Shown piece by piece: positions 15,016 through 25,060 of a DNA stretch of 64,000 nucleotides. The stretch is from Alkalibacillus aidingensis. Lineage in GTDB: Bacteria > Bacillota > Bacilli > Bacillales > Alkalibacillaceae. A program made the position numbers and the translations under genes. The notes beneath the pieces were generated by a model. It was given only the letters and a program-made list of their open reading frames with translations, did no database searches and was not told the origin of the DNA. The stretch spans positions 107,641-171,640 of the forward strand of contig NZ_JABXWU010000004.1 of NCBI RefSeq assembly GCF_014595945.1. The letters run 5' to 3'. Each line of letters opens with the position of its first letter. Position 1 is the stretch's first letter.

Positions 15016-16146
15016 ATGGCCATAAAAACTATGAATGTTCAAGAAGTTGCAAAAAGAGTCGTTAATAAAGAGGAGTTATTTATCCTAGATGTTCGAAACG
15101 AAGATGCTTATGCAGATTGGAAAATTGAAGGTGACAACTTTGACTACTTAAACGTCCCTTATTTTGATCTTATTGACGGTATTGAACCGATTCAAAATAA
15201 AGTTCCAACTGATCGTGATATTGCTGTTGTTTGTGCAAAAGGTGGTTCATCTGAATTCGTAGGAGAGCAATTAGTAGAGGCTGGTTTTAACAATGTTTAT
15301 TCATTAGAAGGTGGTATGAAAGCTTGGAGTGAACACTTAGAGCCGGTAAAAATTGCTGATTTGAACGGAGGCGGGGAACTATTCCAGTTTGTACGTTTAG
15401 GTAAAGGTTGCCTATCATATATGGTTATCTCTGACGGTGAAGCAGCAACAATTGATGCGGTACGTATGGCAGATGTTTTTATTAATTTTGCTAAAGAAAA
15501 AGGTGCAACAATTACTCACGCTTTTGATACACACTTACACGCAGACCATATTTCAGGTGGGCGTGAAATCGCAGAGAAAACAGGGGCCACATATTGGTTA
15601 CCACCAAAAGATGCAACAGAAGTACAGTTTGATTTTAAACCATTAGAAGACGGTGAAGATGTTCAAATTGGATCTTCTAAAATCAGTGTTCAAGCACTTT
15701 ATTCACCAGGTCACACAATTGGCTCTACATCATTTATCGTAGACGATCAATACCTCATGTCAGGTGATATATTATTTGTTGATTCAATCGGGCGACCAGA
15801 TTTAGCAGGTCTAGCTGATGATTGGGTAGGAGACTTACGTGAAACTCTTTACAAACGTTACAAAGAATTATCCAATGAATTGTTTGTATTACCTGCACAC
15901 TTTATGACGAATATTGAGTTGAATGATGACGGTTCAGTTGGTGAAAAACTTGGTAAATTATACGAAGAAAATCATGGTTTAAATGTGGGTGATGAAAAGG
16001 AATTCCGTAGCATGGTTACAGAAAACCTTCCACCACAACCCAACTCTTATCAAGAAATCCGTGAAACGAATATGGGTAAAATTTCACCTGAGACTGAAGA
16101 GAAGCGTGAAATGGAAATTGGACCAAATCGCTGTGCAGTGAAGTAA
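15016..16146 (+). CDS. yrkH: Rhodanese-persulfide dioxygenase fusion (YrkH-like, CstB-type activity)
   Basis: The 376-residue protein has an N-terminal rhodanese domain (residues 8-108, Cys73 in CAKGGSS) and a metallo-beta-lactamase-fold persulfide dioxygenase domain (residues 118-350). The latter has THLHADH (His173, His175, Asp177, His178), [21 protein letters not shown] and PAHFM as metal ligands. It would oxidise glutathione, bacillithiol or CoA persulfide to sulfite and convert part of it to thiosulfate. The domain order is opposite to staphylococcal CstB, which begins with the dioxygenase. Its start lies just behind an operator-like palindrome. It ends with a KR-rich tail and Cys near the C-terminus. 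Confidence 0.9.
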   Translation: MAIKTMNVQEVAKRVVNKEELFILDVRNEDAYADWKIEGDNFDYLNVPYFDLIDGIEPIQNKVPTDRDIAVVCAKGGSSEFVGEQLVEAGFNNVYSLEGGMKAWSEHLEPVKIADLNGGGELFQFVRLGKGCLSYMVISDGEAATIDAVRMADVFINFAKEKGATITHAFDTHLHADHISGGREIAEKTGATYWLPPKDATEVQFDFKPLEDGEDVQIGSSKISVQALYSPGHTIGSTSFIVDDQYLMSGDILFVDSIGRPDLAGLADDWVGDLRETLYKRYKELSNELFVLPAHFMTNIELNDDGSVGEKLGKLYEENHGLNVGDEKEFRSMVTENLPPQPNSYQEIRETNMGKISPETEEKREMEIGPNRCAVK

Positions 16147-16161
16147 TAAATTGATGATGAG

Positions 16162-16195
16162 GGAATTAGAGGTTGTCATCTCTAATTCCTTTATT
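16162..16195 (+). terminator. Terminator after the persulfide dioxygenase gene
   Basis: A 10-bp stem (GGAATTAGAG / CTCTAATTCC) is followed by a T-rich run. The apparent TTG start at 16173 of the next frame lies inside this hairpin, which argues against that start. Confidence 0.8.
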
Positions 16196-16205
16196 ATTTC
16201 AGTTT

Positions 16206-16221
16206 ATACCCAAGGAGGTTT
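16206..16221. promoter_or_regulatory. Possible weak operator before the TauE gene
   Basis: ATACC-N6-GGTTT matches the operator pattern of this cluster with one mismatch. Half of it is the AAGGAGG ribosome binding site, so chance resemblance is likely. Confidence 0.25.
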
Positions 16222-16226
16222 CGATT

Positions 16227-17012
16227 TTGGAATATAGTCTTTTATTTATGGTTTTAATTTTTCTTATCGGTTTTGTTGGATCATTTGTCTCGGGAATGGT
16301 AGGTATTGGAGGCTCAATTATTAAATACCCAATGCTATTATACATTCCATCGTTACTTGGATTTGCTGCATTTACAGCCCATGAAGTATCTGGTATTAGT
16401 GCCGTCCAAGTATTTTTTGCAACCATTGGTGGTGTTTGGGCTTACCGAAAAGGTGGTTACCTGAACAAAGAACTCATCATTTATATGGGTGTTAGTATTT
16501 TAATAGGTAGCTTTATTGGTGGATATGGTTCGAGGTTCCTTTCTGAGGTTTCTGTTAACTTAGTTTATGCAATTCTCGCAACAATTGCTGTCATGATGAT
16601 GTTTATGCCGAAAAAAGGTATAGATGAATTATCATTTGATGAAGTGACATTTAATAAAACGTTAGCAGCTATACTAGCCTTAATTGTTGGTATAGGTGCA
16701 GGTATAGTGGGTGCTGCAGGAGCCTTTATTTTAGTGCCGATTATGTTGATTGTATTAAAAATTCCGACCCGAATGACGATTGCCTCTTCATTAGCCATTA
16801 CATTTATTTCTTCAATCGGTTCAACAGCAGGGAAAATCATGACAGGTCAAGTACTATTAGTTCCTGCCATTATTATGATTATTGCTAGTTTGGTTGCATC
16901 GCCAATTGGCGCAAATGTAGGAAAAAAAGTAAATACAAAAATATTACAAAGTATTTTAGCGCTATTAATTTTAGGTACAGCTATTAAAATGTGGATTGAT
17001 ATATTGGACTGA
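16227..17012 (+). CDS. yrkJ: TauE/SafE-family sulfite exporter (YrkJ-like)
   Basis: The 261-residue protein has about eight hydrophobic segments and the TauE repeat motif [15 protein letters not shown] near residue 25, with its second copy [16 protein letters not shown] near 158. It probably exports sulfite or a related sulfonate made by the dioxygenase. I start it at the TTG at 16227, which has AAGGAGG at 8 nt. The longer frame from 16173 begins within a terminator hairpin. It closes the sulfur operon. Confidence 0.88.
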   Translation: MEYSLLFMVLIFLIGFVGSFVSGMVGIGGSIIKYPMLLYIPSLLGFAAFTAHEVSGISAVQVFFATIGGVWAYRKGGYLNKELIIYMGVSILIGSFIGGYGSRFLSEVSVNLVYAILATIAVMMMFMPKKGIDELSFDEVTFNKTLAAILALIVGIGAGIVGAAGAFILVPIMLIVLKIPTRMTIASSLAITFISSIGSTAGKIMTGQVLLVPAIIMIIASLVASPIGANVGKKVNTKILQSILALLILGTAIKMWIDILD

Positions 17013-17128
17013 ATTATGAAATTTAGCTCATGCCTGAAATTCGATTATATCTTCGTTTAATTATTTCTGTGTGTTTGTTCATTTGATACCTATTTTTTAT
17101 CTAAATTATATCAATTAAGGATTCAGAG

Positions 17129-17169
17129 AAAAAAGGACTAACTATATACCGTCTTTAGTTAGTCCTTTT
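17129..17169. terminator. Bidirectional terminator between sulfur and copper-type genes
   Basis: A 10-bp or longer stem (GGACTAACTA / TAGTTAGTCC) has A residues on its left and T residues on its right, so it can stop transcription from both the TauE gene and the minus-strand small genes. Confidence 0.88.
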
Positions 17170-17176
17170 ACTAAAT

Positions 17177-17311
17177 TCATTTTTGCACTCTATCATAATG
17201 TTTTAAGGCTAATTTGGTGGAATAATAAACGACTATTCCAATGATTAGAAGGTAGATGATCCATCCCAAAAGTCCACAGTTCATCATCCCAAAGCCATAG
17301 CCACCCATCAT
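17177..17311 (-). CDS. 44-residue Gly/Met-rich membrane peptide
   Basis: The reading frame begins MMGGYGFGMMNCG, continues with one transmembrane helix (about residues 14-32) and ends in a basic tail. A TGAGGTGAG site lies just upstream and a strong terminator follows 8 bp after the stop. Small proteins with a Met/Gly-rich head and one helix are common beside copper and silver resistance genes, where Met residues may bind Cu(I). The neighbouring copper-type ATPase and sensor genes fit that idea. The function itself is inferred. Confidence 0.7.
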   Translation of the reverse strand: MMGGYGFGMMNCGLLGWIIYLLIIGIVVYYSTKLALKHYDRVQK

Positions 17312-17331
17312 TTGACTCACCTCAATCTGTA

Positions 17332-17571
17332 CTAGAAATTATTCATCATGCCAGGGAACTCTGTATTGTCATGCATCTGTCCTTCTTCCCCGTGGCAATC
17401 ATTGAACATTTCTTCTTGTTGTTCTGGTGACAATTCAGGATGCATTTGCTCCATTAATGGCTGCATATCCTCAAAGTTGAAAAAACCATTCCCATTAGAA
17501 TCTGCAGCAACAAAGGTTGCACCTCCAATTAGAACTGCTCCAATTAATATTCCCATTAGTAATTTTTTCAT
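17332..17571 (-). CDS. Small secreted acidic protein with an EF-hand-like loop
   Basis: The 79-residue protein has a signal peptide (MKKLLMGILIGAVLIGGATF, cleavage after about AA at 23). A mature part follows with DSNGNGFFNFED, which fits the Asp/Asn spacing of an EF-hand calcium loop. It then has a Met-, His- and Cys-containing tail (HPELSPEQQEEMF, CHGEEGQMHDN). It may be a periplasm-side metal binder of the copper module. The ATG at 17571 has AAAGGAG at 9 nt, while the ATG at 17580 abuts that site. It is encoded 20 bp before the 44-residue peptide and probably co-transcribed with it. Confidence 0.72.
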   Translation of the reverse strand: MKKLLMGILIGAVLIGGATFVAADSNGNGFFNFEDMQPLMEQMHPELSPEQQEEMFNDCHGEEGQMHDNTEFPGMMNNF

Positions 17572-17703
17572 CGTTAACATCTCCTTTCTTACTTAAATCA
17601 TACCCCCCTTAAATGGATAATTTATGGTGAACTTATGTGGAAGTTGTGAAGATGATTATGATCGTTTGATTTTGATGGTACGATAAAAGAAAGAGGTGGT
17701 AAA

Positions 17704-18417
17704 ATGACTAAAATTCTTACTGTTGATGACGAAGATATGATTCTTGAAGTGTTAGAAGCCTACTTTGAGAAAGAAGGTTGGGAGATCATTCTTGCTTCTA
17801 ATGGTATAGAAGCTTTGAGAAAAATAAAAGAGGATCATCCGGATATCATTATTTTAGATCTAATGCTACCAGATATATCAGGTGAAGAGGTCTGCAGATT
17901 AACTAGAAAAGAAAGTGATGTTCCTATTATTATGTTAACAGCCAAATCATCAGAAGATGATCTCATCAATGGAATAGTTATTGGGGCAGATGACTATATA
18001 ACCAAACCGTTTAGTCCCAGGGAAGTCATCATAAGAGTAAAGGCAATTCTACGAAGGGTTAATAAACTAGCCCAACGAAATGAGTTATCGTTTAATAATG
18101 GAAACTTAAAAGCAGACCTTATTAAAAAGGAGGTAGAATTAGGTGGTCAACTACTATCACTAACTCCTATTGAATATAAACTGTTGGTTACCTTGGCAAG
18201 CTACCCGGGAAGAGTTTATAGTCGTTTGGATCTGCTAGAAAAGATTCAAGAGGATGGAGCTTTTTTTGAAGGGTATGAACGTAGTATTGATACACACATA
18301 AAAAACTTACGGAAAAAAGTAGAAAAGGATTCTCGCCAACCAGAGTATATTTTGACTGTGTTTGGAATGGGTTATAAGTTTGGAGGTACACCTGATGCGG
18401 TTGACACTTCGTTTTAA
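17704..18417 (+). CDS. OmpR-family response regulator
   Basis: The 237-residue protein has a receiver domain (residues 3-117; acidic pair Asp8-Asp9, phospho-acceptor Asp52 in LDLMLP, Thr79 and Lys101 in ITKPF). It also has a C-terminal winged-helix DNA-binding domain (residues 130-230, ending ILTVFGMGYKFG). An AAAGAGGTGG site precedes the ATG. The sensor kinase gene overlaps its end by 23 nt. The next gene downstream is a CopB-type ATPase and the divergent genes encode small envelope proteins, so it probably controls the response to copper or silver. Confidence 0.9.
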   Translation: MTKILTVDDEDMILEVLEAYFEKEGWEIILASNGIEALRKIKEDHPDIIILDLMLPDISGEEVCRLTRKESDVPIIMLTAKSSEDDLINGIVIGADDYITKPFSPREVIIRVKAILRRVNKLAQRNELSFNNGNLKADLIKKEVELGGQLLSLTPIEYKLLVTLASYPGRVYSRLDLLEKIQEDGAFFEGYERSIDTHIKNLRKKVEKDSRQPEYILTVFGMGYKFGGTPDAVDTSF

Positions 18418-19765
18418 GATTTTGATTTATCTTTTAGTTGTATCACTTTGTGGTATTCTCCTAACTAGCTTCTCGATCTTATGGGGATTTGAGGGTCAGT
18501 TTAGTGAATATATACAGAAGAATAGAGAAGAAAGTAGTAGATTGGTTGAAAGGGAGGCAATACAGTCTCACAGGGAAACGGGTGAAATTATTGATAACCA
18601 ATTAATTAGCCTAATGCATCAACAGGCTATGACGGAAGACATATTTTATAAGGTTTATAATGTTGATGGTGAATTAATTGCTGATACAGCAAGAATGCTC
18701 GAAATGATGGATGGTATGGGTACGAATCCAGAGGTTAATCAGAACAATGAATACGAAATTGTTTCATATAACCTCACACATGATAATCGTTCGATTGGTA
18801 ATATGGAAGTTTACTATCCAAAAGAAATTATCGGTGAAGATATAGCGTTTTTAGAAACGATCAAAAATAATATTTACCTTGCAGTATTGGTTACAGTTAT
18901 TTTAGCCATATTGTTTAGTTTGTTATTTTCAAAACGCTTAACTAGTGGGTTTCGAAGGTTATCAAAAGCTATTCAAGAGTTACAAGATCATAATTGGAGA
19001 ACACGTGTAAATGTCGAGAAATTAACAAATGAAATGAGACCACTAGGGGGATCATTTAATCAGCTGGCTGAGTCCTTATCAAAAGAAGAAATGCTTAGAA
19101 GACAGTTTACGGCTGATTTTGCTCATGAGATACGCACACCACTCGCCACGCTAAGAAGTCAAATGGAAGCTTATCTTGATGGGGTATTCGAGCCATCGAG
19201 CAAAAGGTTACAACAAAGTCATGATGAATTAATGCGGTTAGTACGTCTTGTGAATGAATTAGAAGAGTTAATAGCTGCTGAAAACCCCCAAATAAAACTC
19301 AATAAAAGCAAAATAGAAGTAGGCAATTTGTTACATTTAATGGAAGGGCAATTCGCTCTGGCTTTTAAGGAGAAAGGCGTTTTGTTGAACGTGGAAAAAC
19401 CAAAGGAAGAATATTGGTTATATGCAGATCAAGATCGTGTTTTACAAGTGTTGACGAACATAATAAACAATGCTCTTCAGTATACTCCGGCTGGGAAAAA
19501 AGTATTTGTAAAGACAGTAGAATCTAACGATTATGTTGGTTTTATTGTTCAAGATGAAGGGATTGGGATAAAAGAAGAGGATAGGCCATATTTGTTTGAG
19601 CGATTTTATAGAGGAGATAAATCTAGAGACAGAAAAACAGGAGGAATAGGAGTAGGGTTGTCTATCGTCAAGGCATTAATGGACGCTCACCGTGGAAGAA
19701 TTCAAATAGATAGTCAATGGAATGAAGGAACAGAGGTTTTAGTTCTTTTCCCAAAACGAACATGA
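18395..19765 (+). CDS. Membrane sensor histidine kinase
   Basis: The 456-residue protein has transmembrane helices at about 9-30 and 160-180 enclosing an extracytoplasmic sensor domain of about 130 residues, rich in Met, Glu and Asn. HAMP, HisKA (DFAHEIRTPLATLRS, His near 244) and HATPase domains follow, with N box NIINNALQYTP, G1 box DEGIGI and G2 box GIGVGLSIVKAL. The ATG at 18395 has TGGAGGT at 7 nt and lies within the regulator gene. The MEMMDGMGTN stretch in the sensor domain could be a metal-binding patch. That it senses copper is inferred from the adjoining ATPase gene. Confidence 0.9.
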   Translation: MRLTLRFKILIYLLVVSLCGILLTSFSILWGFEGQFSEYIQKNREESSRLVEREAIQSHRETGEIIDNQLISLMHQQAMTEDIFYKVYNVDGELIADTARMLEMMDGMGTNPEVNQNNEYEIVSYNLTHDNRSIGNMEVYYPKEIIGEDIAFLETIKNNIYLAVLVTVILAILFSLLFSKRLTSGFRRLSKAIQELQDHNWRTRVNVEKLTNEMRPLGGSFNQLAESLSKEEMLRRQFTADFAHEIRTPLATLRSQMEAYLDGVFEPSSKRLQQSHDELMRLVRLVNELEELIAAENPQIKLNKSKIEVGNLLHLMEGQFALAFKEKGVLLNVEKPKEEYWLYADQDRVLQVLTNIINNALQYTPAGKKVFVKTVESNDYVGFIVQDEGIGIKEEDRPYLFERFYRGDKSRDRKTGGIGVGLSIVKALMDAHRGRIQIDSQWNEGTEVLVLFPKRT

Positions 19766-20004
19766 GACTCATGAAAATCAACCATGTTGATCCTGTTTAA
19801 GACTGAGTAGGAAAAAAGATAACAGATTATTCATTATTACGTAACACTTTCATGATAATTTGTGGATAATTCTTCTTTATAGTTATTTAATAGAAGATAG
19901 ATTTAGAATATCAAAGGGGGATGTAAGGTTTGCTAAAATCACGTGATTGTACTTTCTAGGAAAAGACTTAGTAAATCCTCCCTAACATAAAAGGAGTGGT
20001 ATTA

Positions 20005-22089
20005 ATGTCTAAACATGAAGATGAAAGACGAAATCATGATCATAGTCATGAACACCACAACCATGAACATCACCATAGTCATCACCATGTACACCATGAA
20101 AATCATAATCATCACGGTGGGAACAGCCAAAATGGACATGATCATCATGACCACAGTGATATGGTAGAAGATTTTAAAAAACGTTTTTATATTTCTTTAA
20201 TTATGACGATTCCAATTCTTGCTCTATCCCCAATGATTCAGGGGTTTTTGGGTGTTGATTGGCGCTTTACGGGTGATATGTATGTATTATTTACAATCTC
20301 ATCAGTTGTATTTTTCTATGGTGGCTGGCCGTTTATAACGGGAGCAATCAATGAGCTAAAAAGAAAGAACCCAGGGATGATGACGCTGATAGCACTAGCT
20401 ATCTCCATTGCTTACGGTTACAGTAGCTTAGTTGTCTTTGGTTGGGGTGGTAATCAACTTTTTTGGGAATTAGCAACGTTAGTCGACATTATGTTGTTAG
20501 GTCATTGGATAGAAATGCGTTCAGTGATGGGTGCTTCTAATGCATTGGAACAGCTTGTTAAACTCATGCCAAATGAAGCCCATCGATTAGATGACAATGA
20601 CGAAGTACAAGATGTTCCATTGTCTGATTTAAAGAACAATGATCGTGTTCTTGTAAAACCAGGTGAAAAGATCCCGGTTGATGGCACAATTATTGATGGA
20701 AAATCGGCAATTGATGAATCGATGCTTACTGGGGAGTCTGTACCAGTAGAAAAGTTTAAAGGTGATGAAGTCATTGGTGGGGCAGTCAATAATGAGGGAT
20801 CTCTTACAATACAAGTAGAAAAAACCGGTGAGGAATCGTATTTATCACAAGTTATCACACTAGTAAAAGAAGCGCAGGAATCAAAATCCAAGACACAAGA
20901 TTTAACGAATCGGGCCGCAAAATGGTTATTCTACCTAGCATTGATCGCTGGTTTTGCTACTTTATTTATTTGGTTGATGTTAGGGTATCCACTTGACGTA
21001 GCTATTGAGCGAATGGTAACGGTAATGGTTATTACATGTCCTCATGCGTTAGGTTTAGCAGCCCCTCTTGTCATAGCAGTTTCTACGTCAATTTCTGCTA
21101 AAAAGGGACTATTAATAAGAAACCGAGCAAACTTTGAAGGTGCCCGTAAATTAAATGCTGTTGTTTTTGATAAAACTGGAACCTTAACTAAAGGAGAATT
21201 TGGAGTAACAGATATCGTAGCTAGTGGAGAGTATAATGAAGAACAAGTCATAAAATTAGCAGCTAGTCTCGAGCAAAATTCTGAGCATCCAATAGCAACC
21301 GGAATTGTGAAGGCAGCAAAAGATAAAGATATTCCTTTGGATAACATAACAGACTTTGAATCTATAACAGGTAAGGGTATCCAAGGAAAAGTTGATGGTA
21401 AAAAAGTAAATGTTGTTAGTCCTGGTTATGTAAACAACAATAATTTAACGTATGATTTCCAGCTGTTTAATCAAATGTCCGAAGAAGGCAAAACGGTGGT
21501 GTTCGTCCTGCTTGAAGATGAGCTGGTTGGTATGATTGCACTGGCAGATATGGTTCGTGAAACAGCTAAAGAGGCTATTACCACTTTAAAAGAAAATGGA
21601 ATACACCCTATTATGTTGACAGGTGACAATAAAAAAGTGGCAAACTGGGTTGCCAAGCAACTGGGTATTGATGAAGTTTATGCAGAAGTTTTACCAGATG
21701 ATAAAGCCAATCAAGTTAAGGTTATACAAGAAAATGGGTGGAAGGTTGCTATGACAGGTGATGGTGTCAATGATGCCCCTGCATTAGCAACAGCTGACTT
21801 AGGAATTGCCATTGGTGCAGGTACGGATGTAGCCATGGAGACAGCAGATGTTGTACTGGTAAAAAGTAATCCTAACGATGTGGTATCATTAATGGATCTG
21901 TCTAAAAAAACGTATCGTAAAATGGTGCAAAACCTTTGGTGGGCAACAGGATACAACATTTTCGCAATTCCTTTAGCTGCAGGAATCTTTGCTCCAATCG
22001 GAATTGTATTAAGTCCAGCTATAGGAGCTATATTGATGAGTTTAAGCACAGTGATTGTTGCCATAAATGCAAAGTTGTTAAAAGAATAA
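20005..22089 (+). CDS. copB: CopB-type copper/silver-exporting P1B ATPase
   Basis: The 694-residue protein has a very His-rich N-terminus (about 25 His in the first 55 residues) instead of CXXC metal-binding domains. It has eight predicted helices, the CPH motif ([12 protein letters not shown], near residue 344), the TGES actuator loop, the DKTGTLTKG phosphorylation site (Asp near 389), SEHPIA and [13 protein letters not shown] together with a His-rich head defines the P1B-3/CopB group, which pumps Cu and Ag ions outward. The ATG at 20005 follows AAGGAGTGG. It stands about 240 bp behind the sensor kinase, long enough for its own promoter. Confidence 0.92.
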   Translation: MSKHEDERRNHDHSHEHHNHEHHHSHHHVHHENHNHHGGNSQNGHDHHDHSDMVEDFKKRFYISLIMTIPILALSPMIQGFLGVDWRFTGDMYVLFTISSVVFFYGGWPFITGAINELKRKNPGMMTLIALAISIAYGYSSLVVFGWGGNQLFWELATLVDIMLLGHWIEMRSVMGASNALEQLVKLMPNEAHRLDDNDEVQDVPLSDLKNNDRVLVKPGEKIPVDGTIIDGKSAIDESMLTGESVPVEKFKGDEVIGGAVNNEGSLTIQVEKTGEESYLSQVITLVKEAQESKSKTQDLTNRAAKWLFYLALIAGFATLFIWLMLGYPLDVAIERMVTVMVITCPHALGLAAPLVIAVSTSISAKKGLLIRNRANFEGARKLNAVVFDKTGTLTKGEFGVTDIVASGEYNEEQVIKLAASLEQNSEHPIATGIVKAAKDKDIPLDNITDFESITGKGIQGKVDGKKVNVVSPGYVNNNNLTYDFQLFNQMSEEGKTVVFVLLEDELVGMIALADMVRETAKEAITTLKENGIHPIMLTGDNKKVANWVAKQLGIDEVYAEVLPDDKANQVKVIQENGWKVAMTGDGVNDAPALATADLGIAIGAGTDVAMETADVVLVKSNPNDVVSLMDLSKKTYRKMVQNLWWATGYNIFAIPLAAGIFAPIGIVLSPAIGAILMSLSTVIVAINAKLLKE

Positions 22090-22137
22090 AGTTATATAAG
22101 CTTTTAAAGCTTTACTGAAAGAAGGCAAATGAAAGTT

Positions 22138-22221
22138 AAACAAGAGCTTTGTACCAAATATCCAAAGCTCTTGTTTGGTAAAACCCAGTTAGGAGACTGT
22201 TTTATTAGTCATCTAACTGGG
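22138..22221 (+). terminator. Two hairpins downstream of copB
   Basis: A 14-bp perfect stem (AAACAAGAGCTTTG / CAAAGCTCTTGTTT, 22138-22176) and a second stem (CCCAGTTAG / CTAACTGGG, 22184-22221) lie between the convergent copB and hypothetical genes. Neither has a long T run, so bidirectional, factor-assisted termination is likely. Confidence 0.6.
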
Positions 22222-22251
22222 CTATCAATCATACTATACTATTTGATCTTT

Positions 22252-22671
22252 TTAAGTTTCTGTTAACTGAACAACTATCTTTCCTTCTTGATTTTTCGAT
22301 AGATGAATAGTTTCACCAGGACTTAAACAACGATTATTTTGCATATTGTGTGGATTTTTAATCTTTAATTCCTTTTGATTCTCAAGTTCTATTTCGTTAT
22401 GGCACCGACTTATTCCTTCCTCATCAGCTTCGCAATCAGTATCTGAAAGTACAGTGCCCTTAACTTCTCCTTCAAAGCTTCCTTCTAATAAATTAACTAC
22501 ATAAGTACCATCAGCACCATTTTCCTGTAGATCTAAACCTTCTTCAACTTCTTCTTGGGATAAGCCAACATCTTTGATATCGCTATTTGAATTATTGGGA
22601 TCTTCTATTAATATAAAAAGTGCTAATGCGATAATCAATATGGTTCCTATGCCAATTCCTATTTTACGCAT
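22252..22671 (-). CDS. Membrane-anchored hypothetical protein with three cysteines
   Basis: The 139-residue protein has one N-terminal transmembrane helix (residues 4-22), an Asp/Asn/Ser-rich linker and a small beta-type exterior domain. Three cysteines (DTDCEAD, SRCHNE, NNRCLSPG) lie in the exterior part, so at least one disulfide is possible. I do not recognise the family. An AAAAGGGGA site precedes the ATG. It is convergent with copB, but nothing else ties it to metal handling. Confidence 0.65.
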   Translation of the reverse strand: MRKIGIGIGTILIIALALFILIEDPNNSNSDIKDVGLSQEEVEEGLDLQENGADGTYVVNLLEGSFEGEVKGTVLSDTDCEADEEGISRCHNEIELENQKELKIKNPHNMQNNRCLSPGETIHLSKNQEGKIVVQLTET

Positions 22672-22811
22672 ACAATAATCCCCTTTTCTTTAATTTCTAA
22701 CATTACTATGAATCAATTTTTTGCAATACTTGTGCATTTTTCTTGAAAGATTGGTGTCTAACTTATGAGATAAAATTATTGTCATTTGTCCTTGGTCATA
22801 ATTTTAGACTA

Positions 22812-24440
22812 TTAAGTAAATGAATAAGTCTCTTCCTGGTTGACATAATTCATAAAACTTGTCACTAAATCAGAGGTAAGGGGTTTGCTGAAATAGTAGC
22901 CTTGAACCATATCGCATGATGATTCTCTTAGTAAATTGAGTTGATTGAGTGTTTCGACACCTTCGACGATCACCTTTAGGTCAAGGTCATGGGCTAAAGT
23001 CGCAATGGCATTGGTTAGTGCCTTGCTGCTTGGATCGGTCTCGATATCATTGATGAACGACCGATCTATTTTTAAGTGATCTACAGGAAAATTTCTTAAG
23101 TAATTTAAGGAGGAGTATCCCGTACCAAAATCATCAATTGAAATACGAACACCTAGTTCTCTTAGTGTATGGAGAGTTGAAACCGCAGATTCCACATCAT
23201 GCATGACCATATTTTCTGTTATTTCAAGTTCGAGTAGGCTTGGGTCGACATTAGTTCTAATCAAGGTATCCGTCAGTTTATCTACCATGCCTTTTTGAAG
23301 AAATTGTTGGGCAGATAAGTTGACGGCAACTTTTATAGCTGGGTATCCTGCTTGTTCCCATTCTTTTATTTTTTCACAAGCAGTTTGAATGACCCAATCA
23401 CCAATAGGAGTGATCAGCCCCGTTTCTTCTGCAATTGGAATAAATTCTGATGGTGGAATAATGCCTAAATCGGGATGGTTCCAGCGAATCAGCGCCTCAA
23501 AGGTATTTACTTGGTTACTATTAAGGTCGAGTTGTGGCTGATAGACTAAGTAAAATTCCTCTCTTGATAAGGCCATTCTAAGATTGTTTTCGATTAGTAG
23601 TCGTTCGAATGCACCGGCATTGATTTCGACTTCAGCTTTTTCGATTTGGTTTTTACCTTTTCGCTTGGCGCGATACATTGCCGAGTCAGCGTTTGAAATT
23701 AATGTTTCTAAATCATCGCCATCAAATGGATAAAGACTGATCCCGATACTAGTCGTAATATGAATCTCTGTCTCTTTTAAATGAAATGGGTGATTAAAAG
23801 AAGTGATTATTTGTTTGGCAATATTTTCTGCATCCTTTTCCGAGTTGATATTCCGTAGTAGGCAAACAAATTCATCCCCACCCGTTCTGGCTATGATGTC
23901 CTGTGAGCGAATACTTCTTTTTATTCGTTCGGTGACTTGGAGCAATAAGGAATCACCAGATGAATGACCGAGCGTATCATTAACAAATTTAAACCGATCC
24001 AAGTCCAAAAACAATACTGCAAATACTTGATCTTGGAGTTTTGAATCGGATAATGCTTGTTGAAGCTGTTGTTCAAAAGACCGTCGATTCGGAAGCTTGG
24101 TTAGTGTATCGATATCACCTGGGTTAGGACAAATAAATATTGCCGTTTCCAAGAACATTCCCTCATCGTCATAAATCGGTGTGATCACCACCCATTGTGT
24201 TGATATCCCATGATTTTTATGTCGAAGTTGACATTCACCCTCCCAAGGTTCCTCAAGTGTGATTGGACAATTAAAATGATCATTTGTATGTGAACCAAGC
24301 ACCTCATTAATGCTAGTTCCGGTAAGCTCTTGAAAAACCGAATTCACGTAGGTGATTTTACCGTTAAGGTCAGTAATTAACATACTGACAGAGAGCTGTT
24401 CGAACCCTTGCTCACAAATATGTTGAAACTGATTATTCAT
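22812..24440 (-). CDS. PAS-GGDEF-EAL cyclic di-GMP enzyme
   Basis: The 542-residue protein has a PAS domain (residues 8-115, with [20 protein letters not shown]), a GGDEF domain with intact GGDEF and an upstream RSQD that fits the RxxD inhibitory site, and an EAL domain. The EAL domain has [32 protein letters not shown] and KIDRSFI, the residues needed for phosphodiesterase activity. It could therefore make or degrade c-di-GMP, with the balance set by the PAS domain. The ATG at 24440 follows AAAGGAGGA. The protein is cytoplasmic. It may feed the c-di-GMP-responsive PilB of the pilus locus. Confidence 0.92.
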   Translation of the reverse strand: MNNQFQHICEQGFEQLSVSMLITDLNGKITYVNSVFQELTGTSINEVLGSHTNDHFNCPITLEEPWEGECQLRHKNHGISTQWVVITPIYDDEGMFLETAIFICPNPGDIDTLTKLPNRRSFEQQLQQALSDSKLQDQVFAVLFLDLDRFKFVNDTLGHSSGDSLLLQVTERIKRSIRSQDIIARTGGDEFVCLLRNINSEKDAENIAKQIITSFNHPFHLKETEIHITTSIGISLYPFDGDDLETLISNADSAMYRAKRKGKNQIEKAEVEINAGAFERLLIENNLRMALSREEFYLVYQPQLDLNSNQVNTFEALIRWNHPDLGIIPPSEFIPIAEETGLITPIGDWVIQTACEKIKEWEQAGYPAIKVAVNLSAQQFLQKGMVDKLTDTLIRTNVDPSLLELEITENMVMHDVESAVSTLHTLRELGVRISIDDFGTGYSSLNYLRNFPVDHLKIDRSFINDIETDPSSKALTNAIATLAHDLDLKVIVEGVETLNQLNLLRESSCDMVQGYYFSKPLTSDLVTSFMNYVNQEETYSFT

Positions 24441-24560
24441 CACGATTCCTCCTTTATCCAAAGCATAATTTAAGTGGATGATTATGTACTTGATTTGTGT
24501 CAATGTTCTCCGTCCTTTTCTTTGAAATAATGGGATTAACTATTAATGGGGGTGTGAGCG

Positions 24561-25013
24561 ATGAATTTATTTTCATTTGACGATATGAAGGAGATTAAAA
24601 GAGACACGTTAGGTGATATGGTTCCATTAGAACTATTTAGGTCAGTAAGGCTTATTGGGATGTATCAAGGGTTACCCATGAAAGGTAAGAACACTACCAT
24701 AACCGTAGGGAGAAAAATTGGAGAGAGTATTCCAGTGAACTCTTTAGAAGAAACGTTGAAGGTGTTTGAAGAAATGAAAATCGGAATTCCTAAGATTATT
24801 GATCAAACTGATGATCAAGAGGTTCATATCTCCATTGAAGACTGTTTTTGTGAAGGGTTACCAGTTCATGAAGGGAATATGGTCTGTGACTTAGAAGGGG
24901 CAATCTTGGAAGGTGCCCTATCAACTGTCTATGATGGGAAAATTAATATTAGAGAAGTTAAGTGTAATGTCAATGGTGATGAAAAATGCGAGTATAAAAT
25001 TAACTTTTCATAG
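24561..25013 (+). CDS. V4R (4-vinyl reductase) domain protein
   Basis: The 150-residue protein consists of one V4R domain. Its typical features are a helical segment, CFCEGLPVHEGNMVCDLEGAI near residue 94 and the C-terminal VKCNVNGDEKCEYKI with conserved cysteines. V4R domains bind small hydrocarbons or other ligands and often act as sensors or as chaperones of tetrapyrrole enzymes. No output domain is attached here. It starts 120 bp away from, and divergent to, the PAS-GGDEF-EAL gene and is convergent with the globin-type chemoreceptor, so it may belong to a sensory group. Confidence 0.78.
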   Translation: MNLFSFDDMKEIKRDTLGDMVPLELFRSVRLIGMYQGLPMKGKNTTITVGRKIGESIPVNSLEETLKVFEEMKIGIPKIIDQTDDQEVHISIEDCFCEGLPVHEGNMVCDLEGAILEGALSTVYDGKINIREVKCNVNGDEKCEYKINFS

Positions 25014-25020
25014 ATTTAAG

Positions 25021-25060
25021 AAACACCTCTCCCAGATTCGTTCTAGGAGAGGTGTTTTTA
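25021..25060. terminator. Bidirectional terminator
   Basis: A 12-bp stem (AAACACCTCTCC / GGAGAGGTGTTT) followed by T residues separates the convergent V4R and chemoreceptor genes. Its right edge touches the chemoreceptor stop codon. Confidence 0.88.

Noticed and set aside
16173-16226. Extended N-terminus of the TauE-type protein from a TTG at 16173
   Set aside because: That codon lies inside a terminator hairpin and has no ribosome binding site, while the TTG at 16227 has AAGGAGG at ideal spacing.
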